The notes under the pieces are model-generated. The model ran no database searches, was not told where the DNA came from, and saw only the letters and a program-made list of their open reading frames with translations. This document shows positions 51,701 through 64,000 of a DNA stretch of 64,000 nucleotides, one piece after another. The stretch covers positions 487,140 through 551,139 of the forward strand of contig VZTJ01004198.1 in assembly GCA_013397795.1 (NCBI GenBank), read 5' to 3'. Every line of letters starts with the position of its first letter. Position 1 is the stretch's first letter. Position numbers and translations under genes: made by a program. This DNA comes from Orthonyx spaldingii. Lineage: Eukaryota > Chordata > Aves > Passeriformes > Orthonychidae.

Positions 51701-54700
51701 CATTTTAGGTTTTTGATTTATGTTTCCTCCCAGATGGAGAACTTGCAATAGATACAGGATGCCCCTATTTTCTACATTCTGTACTCAGATTTTGGGTGGA
51801 GGCTCTGGCTACTGAAAGAGATTATTGAAATAACTGGAGAGCTGGACATTCTGGCTTGGGCACATCTAGCAATCAAAGTACTTGAGAGAGGACGTAAACC
51901 AGTATTTCAGAGTGAATAAAATGTCTTTTATCAGAGGTAGTTAATTACTGAAGGGGTTAGATGGTAGTGCCTAAGGGTAATATTCTGTATGATGGTGTTA
52001 CCGTTAACCCTCAGAAAACAGTTCTTCAGGGCTCATGATGTTCTTGTCTTTTAAATATGATGGAATCTCTGTATAATGTCTCTGGAATAGGCAGTGCTGA
52101 GACACACCTGTAAGTTCCCCATCCAAGCCTCTACAACTCTTCTGCATAGCCATTGACTGCATTTTAATTTCACCATGATCTCACGTTTTATGCAAACTTT
52201 AAAGTAACTAGTTTTGATATTTTCTGGAGATTCAAACATTTTAAGAGTAGTTTTTCCAGACACTTCTTGTTTATAGGACGCTACAGCTGTGGTCTTTATC
52301 CAGGGTATTTAGCTGGGGTCTAGTAAGGTGTATGTGTGAAGGTAAGTATGAATTACAGAGGAAGCTTCTGGGCAAAGCTTTCCTGGAAGAATTAAGAATT
52401 CCAAACGGCTTTGCTGAATAAATTTTAGTATATGTGTCTTGTAAACAAAAAAGGCAACAATTGCATATTTGGGTGCCTTATATTTTTATTTCACTGAGTT
52501 ACAGAATAACAGCATTTCTTCTTTTTTAGACAAGTCTATGAGTTGTAGTGATAAACAATTAATCTGTTCCAGAATATTTTTGGACCATCATCTATTAAAG
52601 ATAAACATTGGTGCAAGATGTAAACAGTGTGTACAATGAAAGGTGATCATTTAATGACTAAGGTGAAGTTCTAAGAGACAATAAAGCCTCCAGAACACAC
52701 TGATATTTCTGTTAAAACTGTGGAATGAAAATCCTAAGGATTAATTTTGAGAATTAGTCTATGATCATGAGCAGACAGAGTTGGTGATATCAGATTGGTA
52801 ACAGATAAATATTTTCACATTGGAAAAACACATCGGTATCCACCTCAGTATTTTCTGGAAAAAAGCTTTGGCTTTTCTTTATTCACAAAAGAATTTCTAA
52901 ATAGTCTTCTGTATATAATTTATATTGTTTAGACTTTTGGTATTAAAATAATCCCAAATTCATTGATACAATTTTGTTTTCGGAGTCTTCTATTCCCCAG
53001 GCGAAAAAAATGTTTCATTTGCTATCTAGCTTCAATTAAAATTTGGCTAGAAGGGTTTTTTTCATTGGAAACATTAGTCTGTTTCCATTCCAACTGCAGG
53101 CTAACATCCATGCTTCGGGATAAATAGCAATGAGCCTTCTCACAGTTTCTCAGAAGCTCTTTAAATAAACAATAATTGTGTATCAATAACCTGCTGATGT
53201 CAGAAGTTCTTCTTTTTGAGAGGCATTCAGTCTGCTTTGTGGATCAGTAATTCTTCTCCAGATAATGTTTAACTAAAATATGTCTATAAATGACATAGGA
53301 TGAAATTCTATGAGAAGGAGCTGGGAAGATACAGTGTGTTGGAAAGTGATAGTGAAACAGTGCTAAGACTCTGTTTGTTTGGGTTGTTGTAGCTTAAGAG
53401 ACATTGCTGGACCTTGAGCTGAAAGTGGGATCTACCATGGAGCTGCCAAAGGGAAAGGGAGGAAAGTTCTATTTAAGTTCTCTGATAGTAGAAGAGTGCT
53501 CTGAATTGGTCTATCCCAGGTATGCTGACTGCCAATGGCCCCACTGAGTTGATCCAACAACCACTGGAAAACGTCTTTTTGTGCCTTCTGGTTCTGCCCA
53601 GTGCCTCGTTAGTGGTGGATAAATGGGACAGAAGGCACTGTGCAGGGGTTGCACCACAGGGCAAAAACTGCTTAGTGCATTTTTCCTAGAGAACTGAAGG
53701 TGTCACTAAAAATCACGAAGACAAATCCGTTCTCTGGAAGCCAGAACAGGGAAGATCCGGGAAAGTGGTGAAAGAGATGAATCCTTTTCCAGTTGCAGAG
53801 TCTGATAAGCCAACATAACAGAAAACAGGGTACTTTTTTATTGGTGTTAGATCTGTCTCAGTTCTTTATACATCTATGTCCTTAAAAAGTGCTAATTGTG
53901 GCTATAATTGGACTTAGTAAGTTCTCCAAGCAGTCATTATGGTAAGAACAGTCTAAAAGGTTCAATTTCCATCTGTTACTAGATCCATGGCTTGAATAGC
54001 AAACATTTTTTTTTAACTTAAAGTTGGCTTTATTTCTTGTATTACACTTGTTTGTCACAGTTCAGTATGTGGAAGATAAATACATGCCACTGTAAAATGT
54101 TTTAAAATTATTTTTAAATGTTTCTTCCTGAATAGGTAGGACTTCTGATAGTCATAATTTCTGATTCTTTCTCTAGATTCTCTAGTGGTGAATGTTGCTT
54201 ATTTAAGTACTTTCTTTCCATAATTCCTTTAGCTTGGCTTTCTTTATAATTTAGTATCTCGTGCTTTCTTAGGTCATCTCATAGGACATAACAGTATACT
54301 TAATGAAAAGATAGAGAAAATATCTTGATAAGCATGTTTTAATTGGCATATACTGAACACAGTGGAGAATGTATCACAGTATTGCAATAGTTCTCAATTC
54401 ACTCTGCATCTTTCAGTTTCCTCCCTTTCAATTTTAACATAAAGTAATGTTTTAAGTTTCATCCTTGACTGGAAGACAGAATTTTTGGAAATATTCACAG
54501 TCAATGATCTGTCATAGTGTCAAACAGTGCATCAAGAATTTAATAAGACAATTACCAATATTTTTTTTCTGTAACAACGGAAAATGATCACCTTATCACT
54601 TTTAGCAATGAACAATCATCTCTTACCTTTCTACCAGGAAGGGATATAAAAGAAATCATTAAATATCTACTTAAGGGGGAAAAAGCAAGTAGGAAATCGA

Positions 54701-57700
54701 GAAAGAGATGGCCAAATAAATGGATAGCAGCAGGCTGAATCTGAAAGGTCAGTGCCTCCCTGCTGCTATACCATCTAGGACAGTCTTGTTGGGCTGGGGA
54801 TTGTTGACTTCTGCCTCTGAATGACCCTTAAATTGTGAATTCTTTTAGAAAAAATATCTTTCCAATATCAAATTACTGCTGGTTTCAATTTCAAAACAAA
54901 TTAATTTGCATGCAGTGGTGTGGTGTGCCAACACTTCCCAAGCTGGAGGAAACACCGATCATTTATCCATGTGCAGAAGCAGTCTGAGGGCTAACTTTGA
55001 AACTGATTTGAGGAAGTTGTGTGATGGCCGAAATGGAAAATGCAATTACTTTTGTAAAACATCTGTGGAAATATGAATTAGCATCTCATGAAATGTGTTA
55101 AAAAATGTTTTGCAGAGTTTATTACTTTGCTGATTTATATTGTGTTGTACAAGGTGTTAACTCCAGAAATATTTCATGTCTCTGTCTTGCTAACTCTTTC
55201 TCATCTATCGTCCATCAGTGATCTTTGGTAGTCTCGTCTCGAAAAATGTATGTTAGGTAATCTGATAATGCAGTTGGAACCTTAATCCTATAGTTGAAAT
55301 TAGCTTCTATGGGAAACAACATTGGTAAAGAAAAGTGCAATTTCCCAATCAAAGTTTCACTTCTGCAAAGTTTCTGTACCTTGTTTAACATCTTCAGCAA
55401 ACATTTGAAGCACTAATACTTTCTAAATCTTAATATGTTTTTTAAAAAGTGCTTCAATTTTTTTTCAATCATTTGTGTTCTACCACAGCCATAAATAAAG
55501 TATCATGCACATCTGCCTGTCTTTCTCTACCAGAAAAAGCTCTATGCAGAGCTTTCCCACTTTCATTTTTCACTTCATCTTTATTGGCTGAAAATCAAAC
55601 GCCTTCTTGTTTACTTTGGCAGGCAGTTGAAGGTTATGACTGAGCCCCTCCATTTTCTTTCTTTGTTTCATTTACAGTAGTGATCAAAACCATGAAGTTT
55701 CCTTTATGTGTTTCTTTGCTGAGAATTCCTGTGAAATAACATTGTGCACATAACTGCTCTTGGCATTTACTGCCAAAATTTAATTATCTGATGCCTGTGT
55801 CATATTATCACTTATTCATTTCAGTCTCTTCTTGTAATAGGGTCATATTGTGCCTGTAACCACATTTTCATTACTTGTCTTTGACACCTTTCTCTTTCAG
55901 CTAAACATCTCTTGAAGTACCATGGAACACAATAGTCAAAGTTTCATTGCACCATCACTAACCTTTACACAGTTTATGTTGCTTTCCAGCTTTTTTCTCC
56001 GCTGTGCTCGATTCTCAGTTTGATGACTTTCTGTGTGAGTTGTGAGACTGATTTGTTTTCCAAATATATCAGTGAGTTTTGCATCACACTTATGCTAACT
56101 ACAATATAATTTGTATTTCTCAGATTCAATATTTGAGTTTTGCAGTTTGTCATAGTAATGAAAAAAGAAAGCAAGGATTGTCTCTATCTAGTTAATTTCA
56201 CTATTTGTTTCTTTAAGATTATCACACTAGTGAGTTTCTAGTAAGGCAAATAGAATATAAAATTTCATATGGATAGATCTGATGAAAATATTTTTACATG
56301 AGAAGTATCATTGTCTAAAAGTTTTCTAAAAAAGCTGTAAGATACAAGGAACATATTTGTGTTTTATTGTGCATGAATGTGTTTCGTTGGTTGACAGATA
56401 CTTTTTGTTCTGTTCATGTAATGGTGTTTGCAAGCACCAGGCTGTTTGAGAATTCCTTGTGCTACTTGGTATATTGAAAAATGTTATGCTGGCACTCATA
56501 TTCATAGGTTTAATATGCATAAGTACTTGTTACATTATCATATTATGTGACAAATATATAAGCATATAATATGTGTGAGTAATTGAGACAAATTGAGACT
56601 TTACAATTACCTCTGAAAAGAATGTACCACTGTTTGTAGAAGCTCCACCTAGAGTTACCTTTTACAAACCTGAGTTTGTGGGGAGAGGACTTTTACTGCA
56701 CGTGCACCAAAAATTTTGTTGGCAACTTTCCCCACCGCCATCCAGCACCACAGGAATGGCTCGTTGCCTTAAAGAAATACAAAGGAACAAGTGAAGGGAA
56801 AAGTCACTAAATGCCAGAATGAGAAGAACCACAAAACTGAAAAAGGCTGAAAAATAAAACATCCAAAATTTCATAATAAACTGGAATTCAGATGGAAGTC
56901 AAACTGAAGGAAATAATAAAACAGAAATCAAGACATACAGAATAATGTATATACATACACTGAGATATATTCAAAAGCAGAAATTATGTAATTAGTGATC
57001 TAAACTTGTAGGTTTCTGCCACAAACTTATATCTGGGAGATTTTGGCCATCTTCCTATGAGAAGGGAAGGCTTTTAGAAAGCATGGAATTCTCACAGCTG
57101 AAAAGAGATTTTAATGTTGGCACATAGATGCTCCATTGGCTTCTTAAGTTGTTGATCTAAAAACATTTCTTATTCCAATAAAAGAATATATGGTAGAGTT
57201 GCAGGCTGTGGATCATCTCCACTTTCTCCTGCAAGGGAGAAGACTTCAGGAAAATGAGTTTTTATGGAACGTAGAGCCATAGGAGAGGATTCTTCTCCTT
57301 GAGTCTGCCAGGGAGAGGAAAAAGAAAATGGTCAATTAGTCTGAAGTTTAATGCCATTAGTTTAATACAGGGGATGTCAAGAATATTTTCTTTATATTGC
57401 CTTTCAGTTATGAAAAGCCACTTTTGAAAGCATATTAAGTCCTGTCCTGAGATACATTATATCCCTGAACATCCTACTGACCTCACTGGAAATTTGTAAT
57501 CCTGTGTAGGAGGTCAACAAGTTCATTTTTATGAACTCATTGCCTTGTTTTCCTTTGAGGTTGACTCCTGAACTACCCAGTAACAGAGTTCACTGTCTAG
57601 AATTTGCCTTTGGAGTCTTGCTTAGCTTATCCCAGAGCCAACATCTGTGTTCTTCCTTTAAATTCTCATTTGAGGGAAACTGGCTCACTTGGCAGACAGA

Positions 57701-58446
57701 GTTACTGGGACAAATATAACTGGACTTCAATGTAATTCCCTCATGGGCAGATGTAGGCTGACGTTTTTGCTACTTGTTGTTTGGCAAAAGGTCTTGCAAG
57801 GCCAGAATGGCTGTTACTTAGATTATAAAGCATTATAGATTATATACAGTGGAAAACAGTAGAAATACATGAAACCTGAAAAATGAAGAATCCATCATAG
57901 TTTTGCATCTGTGATTTTCCATTGGTTTGGGACGTAACCATTTGACTTTGGCATTGTACTTGTGTTCATGTCAATAAGTAAGATAGTTAAACCTCTTGGG
58001 AATTACTGTCTCTTAATCAAGCCCATCATTAAATTGTGTACACAGAAATGGGCCTAGAGACTGGAGTTCCTGCCAAAACCCCAGAAGCCAGAAAAGAACA
58101 TCAGGATTTTAAAAAACATTCCTGTAAGACATTTACCAATGTTTATGCAAGTCTTAGTCCACCTCTTCCATTGCTGCTTTCAGTTGATTGAGAGCATAAG
58201 GTGCTGTGTTTCCTGTAAGTCAAGAGAAGCCTCTGGAGAAGCAGATAGGAGTGATGTCTTTTTTCACCTTCATGTCATATGATATTAAATTTCCTCAAGG
58301 ATTCTCTTGGATCCCCCTCTGGATCTCTGCAGTCTGCAAAACCCTGATTAAGCAAGGCTCCCGTCTGTTTTAATAGCCTCAGATTTCACTCCACGAGTGC
58401 CACAGCATGTTTGGAGTGCCTGTAGACATTGATTTTAAATTGTCAT

Positions 58447-58489
58447 CTGAAATGTGTTTACTGCATGCTCATGGACTGAAATGTGTTTA
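58447..58489. repeat. Short direct repeat, period 29
   Basis: CTGAAATGTGTTTA occurs at 58447-58460 and again at 58476-58489. Confidence 0.8.
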
Positions 58490-61400
58490 TTGTTATGCGC
58501 ATAGAACGTACATCATTATATAAATGTTTAATGTATGGATAAGCTTATATGATTTTTTTCTTGTTGCATTTCCTCGTTGCTAAGAATCGTTCAGTCTAAT
58601 TTGTGTGTATATTGTAGGAATACATGCAGACAAACACATCATATTAGTGGTATAAGCACAAACTTGATAGAAGCATCTGCTTCATGGTCTGGACCTGCCA
58701 GATATTTACTACGACACGGTCATTAGGTTTCAAACAAACTATGTGTGTATTATATGCACATAGAAATATACTGTCAGCTGTAAGGATCTAACATTGAAAA
58801 TCAGATCTCTAATCTTACCTCTTCTGTATTTCCAGGTTTTTTCCACTTCCCCCTCTAATTTGAGCAAAGTTTGAAATTAAATAGTTGTCTTTGAAATGAA
58901 ATAAATTGCAGAAAACAGTAATTAGGCACGAATCTTCTTTTTAACTCTTGTACAAAATTTGAGCCTATAATCAGCAGTGGCGAGGGTCAAAAAGAATAAC
59001 TGGGGAGTTAAACTGACCTGAAGTGCATTCTTTTTACTGACTTATGTATCTTTCTGAAATGAAAAACCCAACCAAACAAAGCTCAACAAACAATCCACAC
59101 AATTGGTGCACAGATGGTACAGAGCAGAACCAGATTCCTCTGCAGAACTGTAAAGCTTTCATCCCATGCAGTTTCTACACTGATACAGATTTTACCCATC
59201 CATCTGAGCTGTTAAGTTTTTGTGCACCGAGTGTGAGACTCATAGATTTGGCTCCAGCATCCACTCACCCCCACAGATAGGGGTATGTCTTACAGACTTT
59301 CCTAGCAGAGTGCCAGAATCTGTCTCCTGCTGCATGACCTGATATAGCAGCTGCAGGTGGTTGGCAGCTCCTCTCACCCCTGTCTCCCAGAGCGCTGCCC
59401 TGCCCAGTGGGACAGTCTGCCGGGCTACCTGTCCACCAGCTCTTCCCCAGGGGTCGGGCTCCCAGGAACCTGCTTCCAGGTGTGTTTCCTGGCTGCAGCA
59501 CAGGAGCTTTGGCCTCTTCCCCATCACAAACCTCAACACACAGATATGTCTCCTGCACAGGACCAGTCCACAGCTTTGTCTTATTCATTGGAAAACAAGA
59601 AACATGAGAGGACTGAGCCATTTGTAAATGAAGTTATGCAAAGCTACAGTCAGTTTTGTTTGCCAGAGCTTGATGATTTGAAAAATTTGCTCACATATTT
59701 CTTCCAGCCTGTATCAAATATTCTGGAAAGTCATCTGCTTCTTCAAACATCTTTTTGGTCCTCTGTTGTATCCGGATAAATGTATTTGAGGACTGCTGGT
59801 TTAGTGGACTTCTGCTTTTATACTAATAATGCACTAAATTGTTATTATTTCCCTGACAAAGAAAGAAAAAAAAAAATCTTTTGTTGTTCCGTGACTTATT
59901 CCACTCATGTTGCTTCTTAAATTTTTGCTTATTTCAGGTCTGGCTCAGCCATATTTCATCAGGCAAAGCTGCCACCAAAGCTTGATGGGAGATTTGTCCA
60001 AGTAAAGGCTTTAAGATTTGACATGTATTATTTTGCTGTGTCTTTGTGCTGTTACTGTCTTTCATTTGATTTGGAACATAGATAATTATATTCTAGATTT
60101 AAAACAACAATTTTTTTTATAAATAAAATATTTGTTTTACTATCCAATGCCTGGAAACACCTTCAAAGAGGTGATTTTAGTATCTTATAATTTTCTGTAC
60201 ACCATAAATAGTTACTTGGAATGTGTTTCTAGTTGTCTGCCCTAAAAGGAAAAAAATACTGACCAAAAGAATTTAAAGTGCTTAAGAGTTTTAACCACAA
60301 AGGATACATAGAGAGGCTAGAATGGCACATGGTGCTGAGCCTGTCAGATTCTTAAAATACCAACAATTTGGTGGTCTATAATCCTGTCACTCTTTTCATG
60401 TATCTGAAAAAAAATGCTTAACATCCTTGTTAATTGAAACTATAGCTTTCAGGCAAGAGATTGGATTTTTCCAGTATCAATGTTATAAAATCAGGGAGGA
60501 TTTAGAGTAAGAGCATAAGGTTCTACTTTCTAAAAAACCTACCAAAGCTTTATAAAAAGATTTTGCAAAGCAGTTTACTCTGAAAGGTTCTCTTGTGTAT
60601 CATGTTATCCACAATTTCTCTCCCATTTTTCTTGTAGAACTTTCTTTACAATCTTTGTCTTTTGAAATCCATGTACTCCTATTTCATCCTACCCATGAGA
60701 ATTAATTCTTTCTTTGTGATTTCATTCTATTGAACTTTTCATGATGTCCCAAAAGATTAGATTCAGAGAAAACCTGAGAACTGATCAAAATTAGTGCTCA
60801 AGATTTCACAGGATTGAGCCCACTGAAAGAATTGCAATCATGTTGAGGCATGATTTTCTAGCAATAGCCGATGAGCTTTAAATGTGAAGTGGTCCAAGAA
60901 TATATGAAGCATAAGGATGAATATTTCAAAATAAAATGTTTTCCAACATTTTCTCTGAAGGGTCAGCTATACAATTCCAAAAAAAATAACAATTCTTGTT
61001 TTAAAATCTAAGAATAGAATGATTTTAAACCAGAAATGATGGTACTAAATAGCATATAATCTACAGTGTATGAATCTAAAGACATTCTAGAATAAACTGG
61101 AGCTTTGTCATTATTATCACAATAATATTATAATTATTTATTCCAACATATTTATTCAGAGATTTCTGGTTGTCTTCACCCTTTTTTGTCTATCTTACAA
61201 GAAAAACCATATAGAACCAATATGACCAATGAAGCAGTAAATTGCAGTGCCTCATGAATCTTATTTCTTATTTCACACATGGTTTGTGTTGCACTTTGAG
61301 TTGGGGGGTTTGTTTGGGGTTTTTTTTGGTGAGAAATAGAGCTTTCCTCTCCTGAGCAGCAACAGTAGTGACAGCGGAGAAGGATCAAGCCATTCTGAAC

Positions 61401-62376
61401 TTCAGTAGGTGTGTTAGTCAGCCTGCCAGAGTCTTTCAATACAGTGAGTTTATTCTTTATGCAAACCATTCTTAGGTTCTTTCATTGAATAAGTGGAGAC
61501 AGAATAGGTGCTTCTTTCAGCATACTAGCTGGGGAGAAACTACCTTTATCACCTTCTCCTATATAGCATGTGCTTACAGAATGAAATTGTAGGAAATAAT
61601 TGTTGAGGATAGGAATCCTGAGAATTTATAGCCTGCATATTGAGTCTATTTGATCTTGAAAATAAGGTCAGAGACCTTCACTTCATTGAGGTGTACTTAT
61701 ATCCTTGAAAAATTTTCTGCATCTGACAGCAGCAAGGTGTACAGGAGAATGAAAGTGGGTGTCCTTCCACCAAAGTAGGACATCCTTGGGTTAGCACAGG
61801 ATCTTTGTGTATAATGGGAAAAATGGAATCTTAAAAGGCTCTGTTGACCTTCATCGTTAAAAAGAGAAGAGGACCACATCACAGATGTGACACTTGTGTC
61901 ATATTAAAGCCTGACCATGGATTCCTATATGCAAACTATGTGTGCATTTGATCTTTGTAGATACTAGCAGACTTGTTTCTGGGACAACAGCTGAGAAATT
62001 AGTGGTTTCTCAAACAAGACAACTACCTTTGGTGATGTGTTTTTATTTGATGCTTGGCACATTTTAAATCCCATACAAAACACTCTTCCTGCACTGTGGT
62101 GTGATATCCCTGCAATTTTGGCTCCCTAACTGGATGGAATGGATTGTTTTCTTCTCTATTCTAGTCTGTCTTCCTTTCTAGACTAATAACGTTTTAGAAG
62201 AGGTACAATCTTGTAACAGTGTTCATAAGCTCTTGTCACGTATCATATATTGCTCAAAGTCTCCTAGGTATTCTTTGATTTCCAGGTTTTCCAAACATCT
62301 CTCTCCCAGATACTTTTTGAATGATTATTTCCTTCAGCTTGCGTTTTTCCAGAATGAATCTCATTTTGGGTGATAT

Positions 62377-62430
62377 CCAAAGCCCATTGAGGTCAGAAGA
62401 ATGTCTCCTATTGACTTCAGTGAGCTTTGG
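62377..62430. repeat. Imperfect palindrome, probable old interspersed repeat
   Basis: The left arm CCAAAGCCCATTGAGGTCA pairs with the right arm TGACTTCAGTGAGCTTTGG. The reverse complement of the right arm is CCAAAGCTCACTGAAGTCA, with three mismatches in 19 bases. The CCAAAGCCCATTGA...TCAATGG theme matches a common reptile/bird palindromic repeat as I remember it; the family name is uncertain. Confidence 0.55.
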
Positions 62431-63165
62431 ATTCACTCCTTTATTTTCTATTTCCAGAAGCCAAGTTCTGCACACCTTATTGTTTTAGTAGGAATTTTGT
62501 ATAAGCAAGGCAAGCAGTGTTGGCTTCCACAGTCTGATATTTTCAGACTCCTTTGCAATGTATTTCACTAGCATTTATAATGGTACAACATAATCTACAA
62601 ATATAAATGCTGTTTATCTGTCACCATGGATAGCTAATGGAAATCTTAAGTAATACTGAGTGAATTCTCTTGCATTTGGTACCACCTCTTTCCAAACTTG
62701 ATATATGTTCTTCCATTACCTTTTGCTTTGGTCTTTTAATTACTTTGCAGTTCTTAAGGCTTTGTAAGGGTTTGGAAAAATATGAATCATTTGTGGGTAA
62801 AGTTTTGAAAGGCACTGTAATCAGATACAAAGTCCAGCTACAGGTTATAGTCTATATATAACAACTCTTGCCCAGATTCAAGAAAGTGCTTTAACATGTG
62901 CTCTAGTCTATCCCTGTTGAGAAATGCAACTAGATTCTTAAAGGTAATTGTGTAAGTGGGACTTTGATCTCAATAAATGTCAAGGAAAACTTTAACTTCA
63001 TTCCTGAATTGGGAGATCTTTTCAAATAGTGTCTTTTATATATTATAATTTCTCTTAGGTGAACAATTCCGAACTGTTCTAAAAAGACTATTCATCACTG
63101 CATTATGATTATCTCTGAAGTGAGTATGCTATACATCTTGCCCAGGATTTGTCATTTAAATTTAA

Positions 63166-63568
63166 AACTGGAGCGAGTTCAGCAGAGGGCCACCAAGATA
63201 GTCAGGGATTGAAGGATTTGCCTCAGGAGGAGAAGCTGAGGTTTGTTCAACATGGTAAAGATATGGCTTTTGAGGGATCTGGGAGGATGGTGCCAGTGCT
63301 GCATGATGGGATGATCAGAGATAATGGACAGAAGTTGAAACAAGACAGGCTGCATTTAAGGAAAAACTTTTTTGCAGTTTGGTCAGTCAAGAACAGATCA
63401 GAATCTCAGCAATCAGCACAGATTTCTCAGAGAAGCTGTGCAGTCCTTGAAGGTTTGCAAGACCAAGCTGCATATGAATAAGTTGGTCAGATCTCATAGC
63501 TGACCCTGCTTTCAGCTGGAGACTGGACTGGATGAACCTTCCAAACGGAATTATCCTGCGATCTTTTG
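63166..63568 (+). mobile_element. CR1 LINE, older diverged 3' fragment
   Basis: The order of blocks is that of CR1: GGAGCGAGTTCAGCAGAGGG plus CCACCAAGATAG (reverse transcriptase C-terminus), then GGAGAAGCTGAGG, the CAGGCTGCATTTAAGGAAAAAC region of the 3' UTR, then GGAGACTGGACTGGATGAACC and a tail near TTATCCTGCGATCTTTTGATC. It is more decayed than the copies at 12990 and 47687, so probably an older subfamily. The 110-codon frame across it is a product of the repeat and not a gene. Confidence 0.85.
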
Positions 63569-64000
63569 ATCCCATTCATTTTCTACTCCTGCTTGTGGTT
63601 CTAGTCTGCTCTTGGTCTCTCTTTGGGTTCATATTTTTTTTTTTTGTTAATAGCATGTCTCCAATTGCTTTTCTGGAAGGCAAAGAGATGCTGGAAAGCA
63701 AGTACTGGAGTTCCTTGGTCTTCCTTGTGAAAAGTATTAACCATATTTCTCTCTTTGGATTTTTTTTCATTTCTCAGTACCCGTTCCTCTTGGTATACCA
63801 ATTTAATTGTCAGTGGTTCATAAGTTATCTAGATAATTCTGCTATGATCTGCAATGCATATGTCCTCCTTCCAGTTTATATTTTTTCCTGCCTGTTTTAT
63901 TATGTATTTGTACCAGGAAGGTTCTGCTGCTCTAGTTGCTCAGGCATTTTTTTCTTAGTTTTCTTGTTAAAGATTTTAAAAAAATTATTCCTTTATTGTT
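63569..64000. other. Intergenic sequence to the right edge
   Basis: AT-rich DNA with a T-rich run near 63636; nothing recognised. Confidence 0.5.

Larger units (their letters stand above)
48784..63165. other. Intergenic sequence, no recognised gene
   Basis: Over 14 kb of AT-rich DNA with only chance-length frames. Distinct contents: a GC-richer patch at about 59230-59620 with overlapping frames on both strands, a 14-bp direct repeat near 58447, and a palindrome-type repeat remnant at 62377-62430. A stretch at about 54880-55090 has the look of a conserved non-coding element (inference only). Confidence 0.5.

Noticed and set aside
63149..63481. 110-codon plus-strand frame
   Set aside because: It coincides with a diverged CR1 3' fragment.
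1..64000. tRNA, rRNA, CRISPR arrays, bacterial-type operons or phage modules
   Set aside because: No supporting signal was seen. The many 60-100-codon frames are what AT-rich vertebrate DNA gives by chance.

Overview
The window reads as avian nuclear DNA: AT-rich, intron-dominated sequence carrying several fragments of CR1, the main bird LINE, in both orientations, plus a solo-type ERV LTR of a kind familiar from bird genomes. There are no operons, CRISPR arrays, rRNA genes or tRNA genes. Nearly all open reading frames in it are chance frames or parts of CR1. Family and locus assignments are from memory, without a database search.

Region 1 (1 to about 21.4 kb) is the 5' end of one minus-strand gene, most probably PPP2R5C, the B56-gamma regulatory subunit of protein phosphatase 2A. 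Two phase-compatible coding exons are clear. Exon 2 (19051-19116) encodes a Lys/Gly/Ser-rich linker. Exon 3 (3636-3795) encodes the segment ending NNRELQKLPALK, which directly precedes the conserved HEAT-repeat domain in this family. The HEAT-repeat exons lie beyond the left edge. Intron 2 is 15,255 bp and contains two CR1 pieces. A CpG island (about 19.95-21.12 kb) marks the promoter and is interrupted by a 509-base assembly gap that probably hides the usual first coding exon.

Just upstream of the island (21157-21327, minus strand) is a 57-codon open exon with a good ATG context, an upstream in-frame stop and a clean donor in phase 0. It could splice in frame onto exon 2 and give the phosphatase subunit a different, partly hydrophobic N-terminus. 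This is the most interesting candidate in the window.

Region 2 (about 21.4 to 64 kb) has no exon that I can recognise over more than 42 kb. It holds an LTR with a near-matching 5-bp target duplication (25563-26123), CR1 fragments (28147-28630, 43113-43170, 47687-48783, 63166-63568), a MIR-like SINE remnant, two old palindromic repeat remnants, low-complexity T/G tracts and several short GC-rich patches. In mammals the flank upstream of PPP2R5C is also long and gene-poor, running towards DIO3, so the layout agrees with the gene call.

I found no convincing new multi-gene system.
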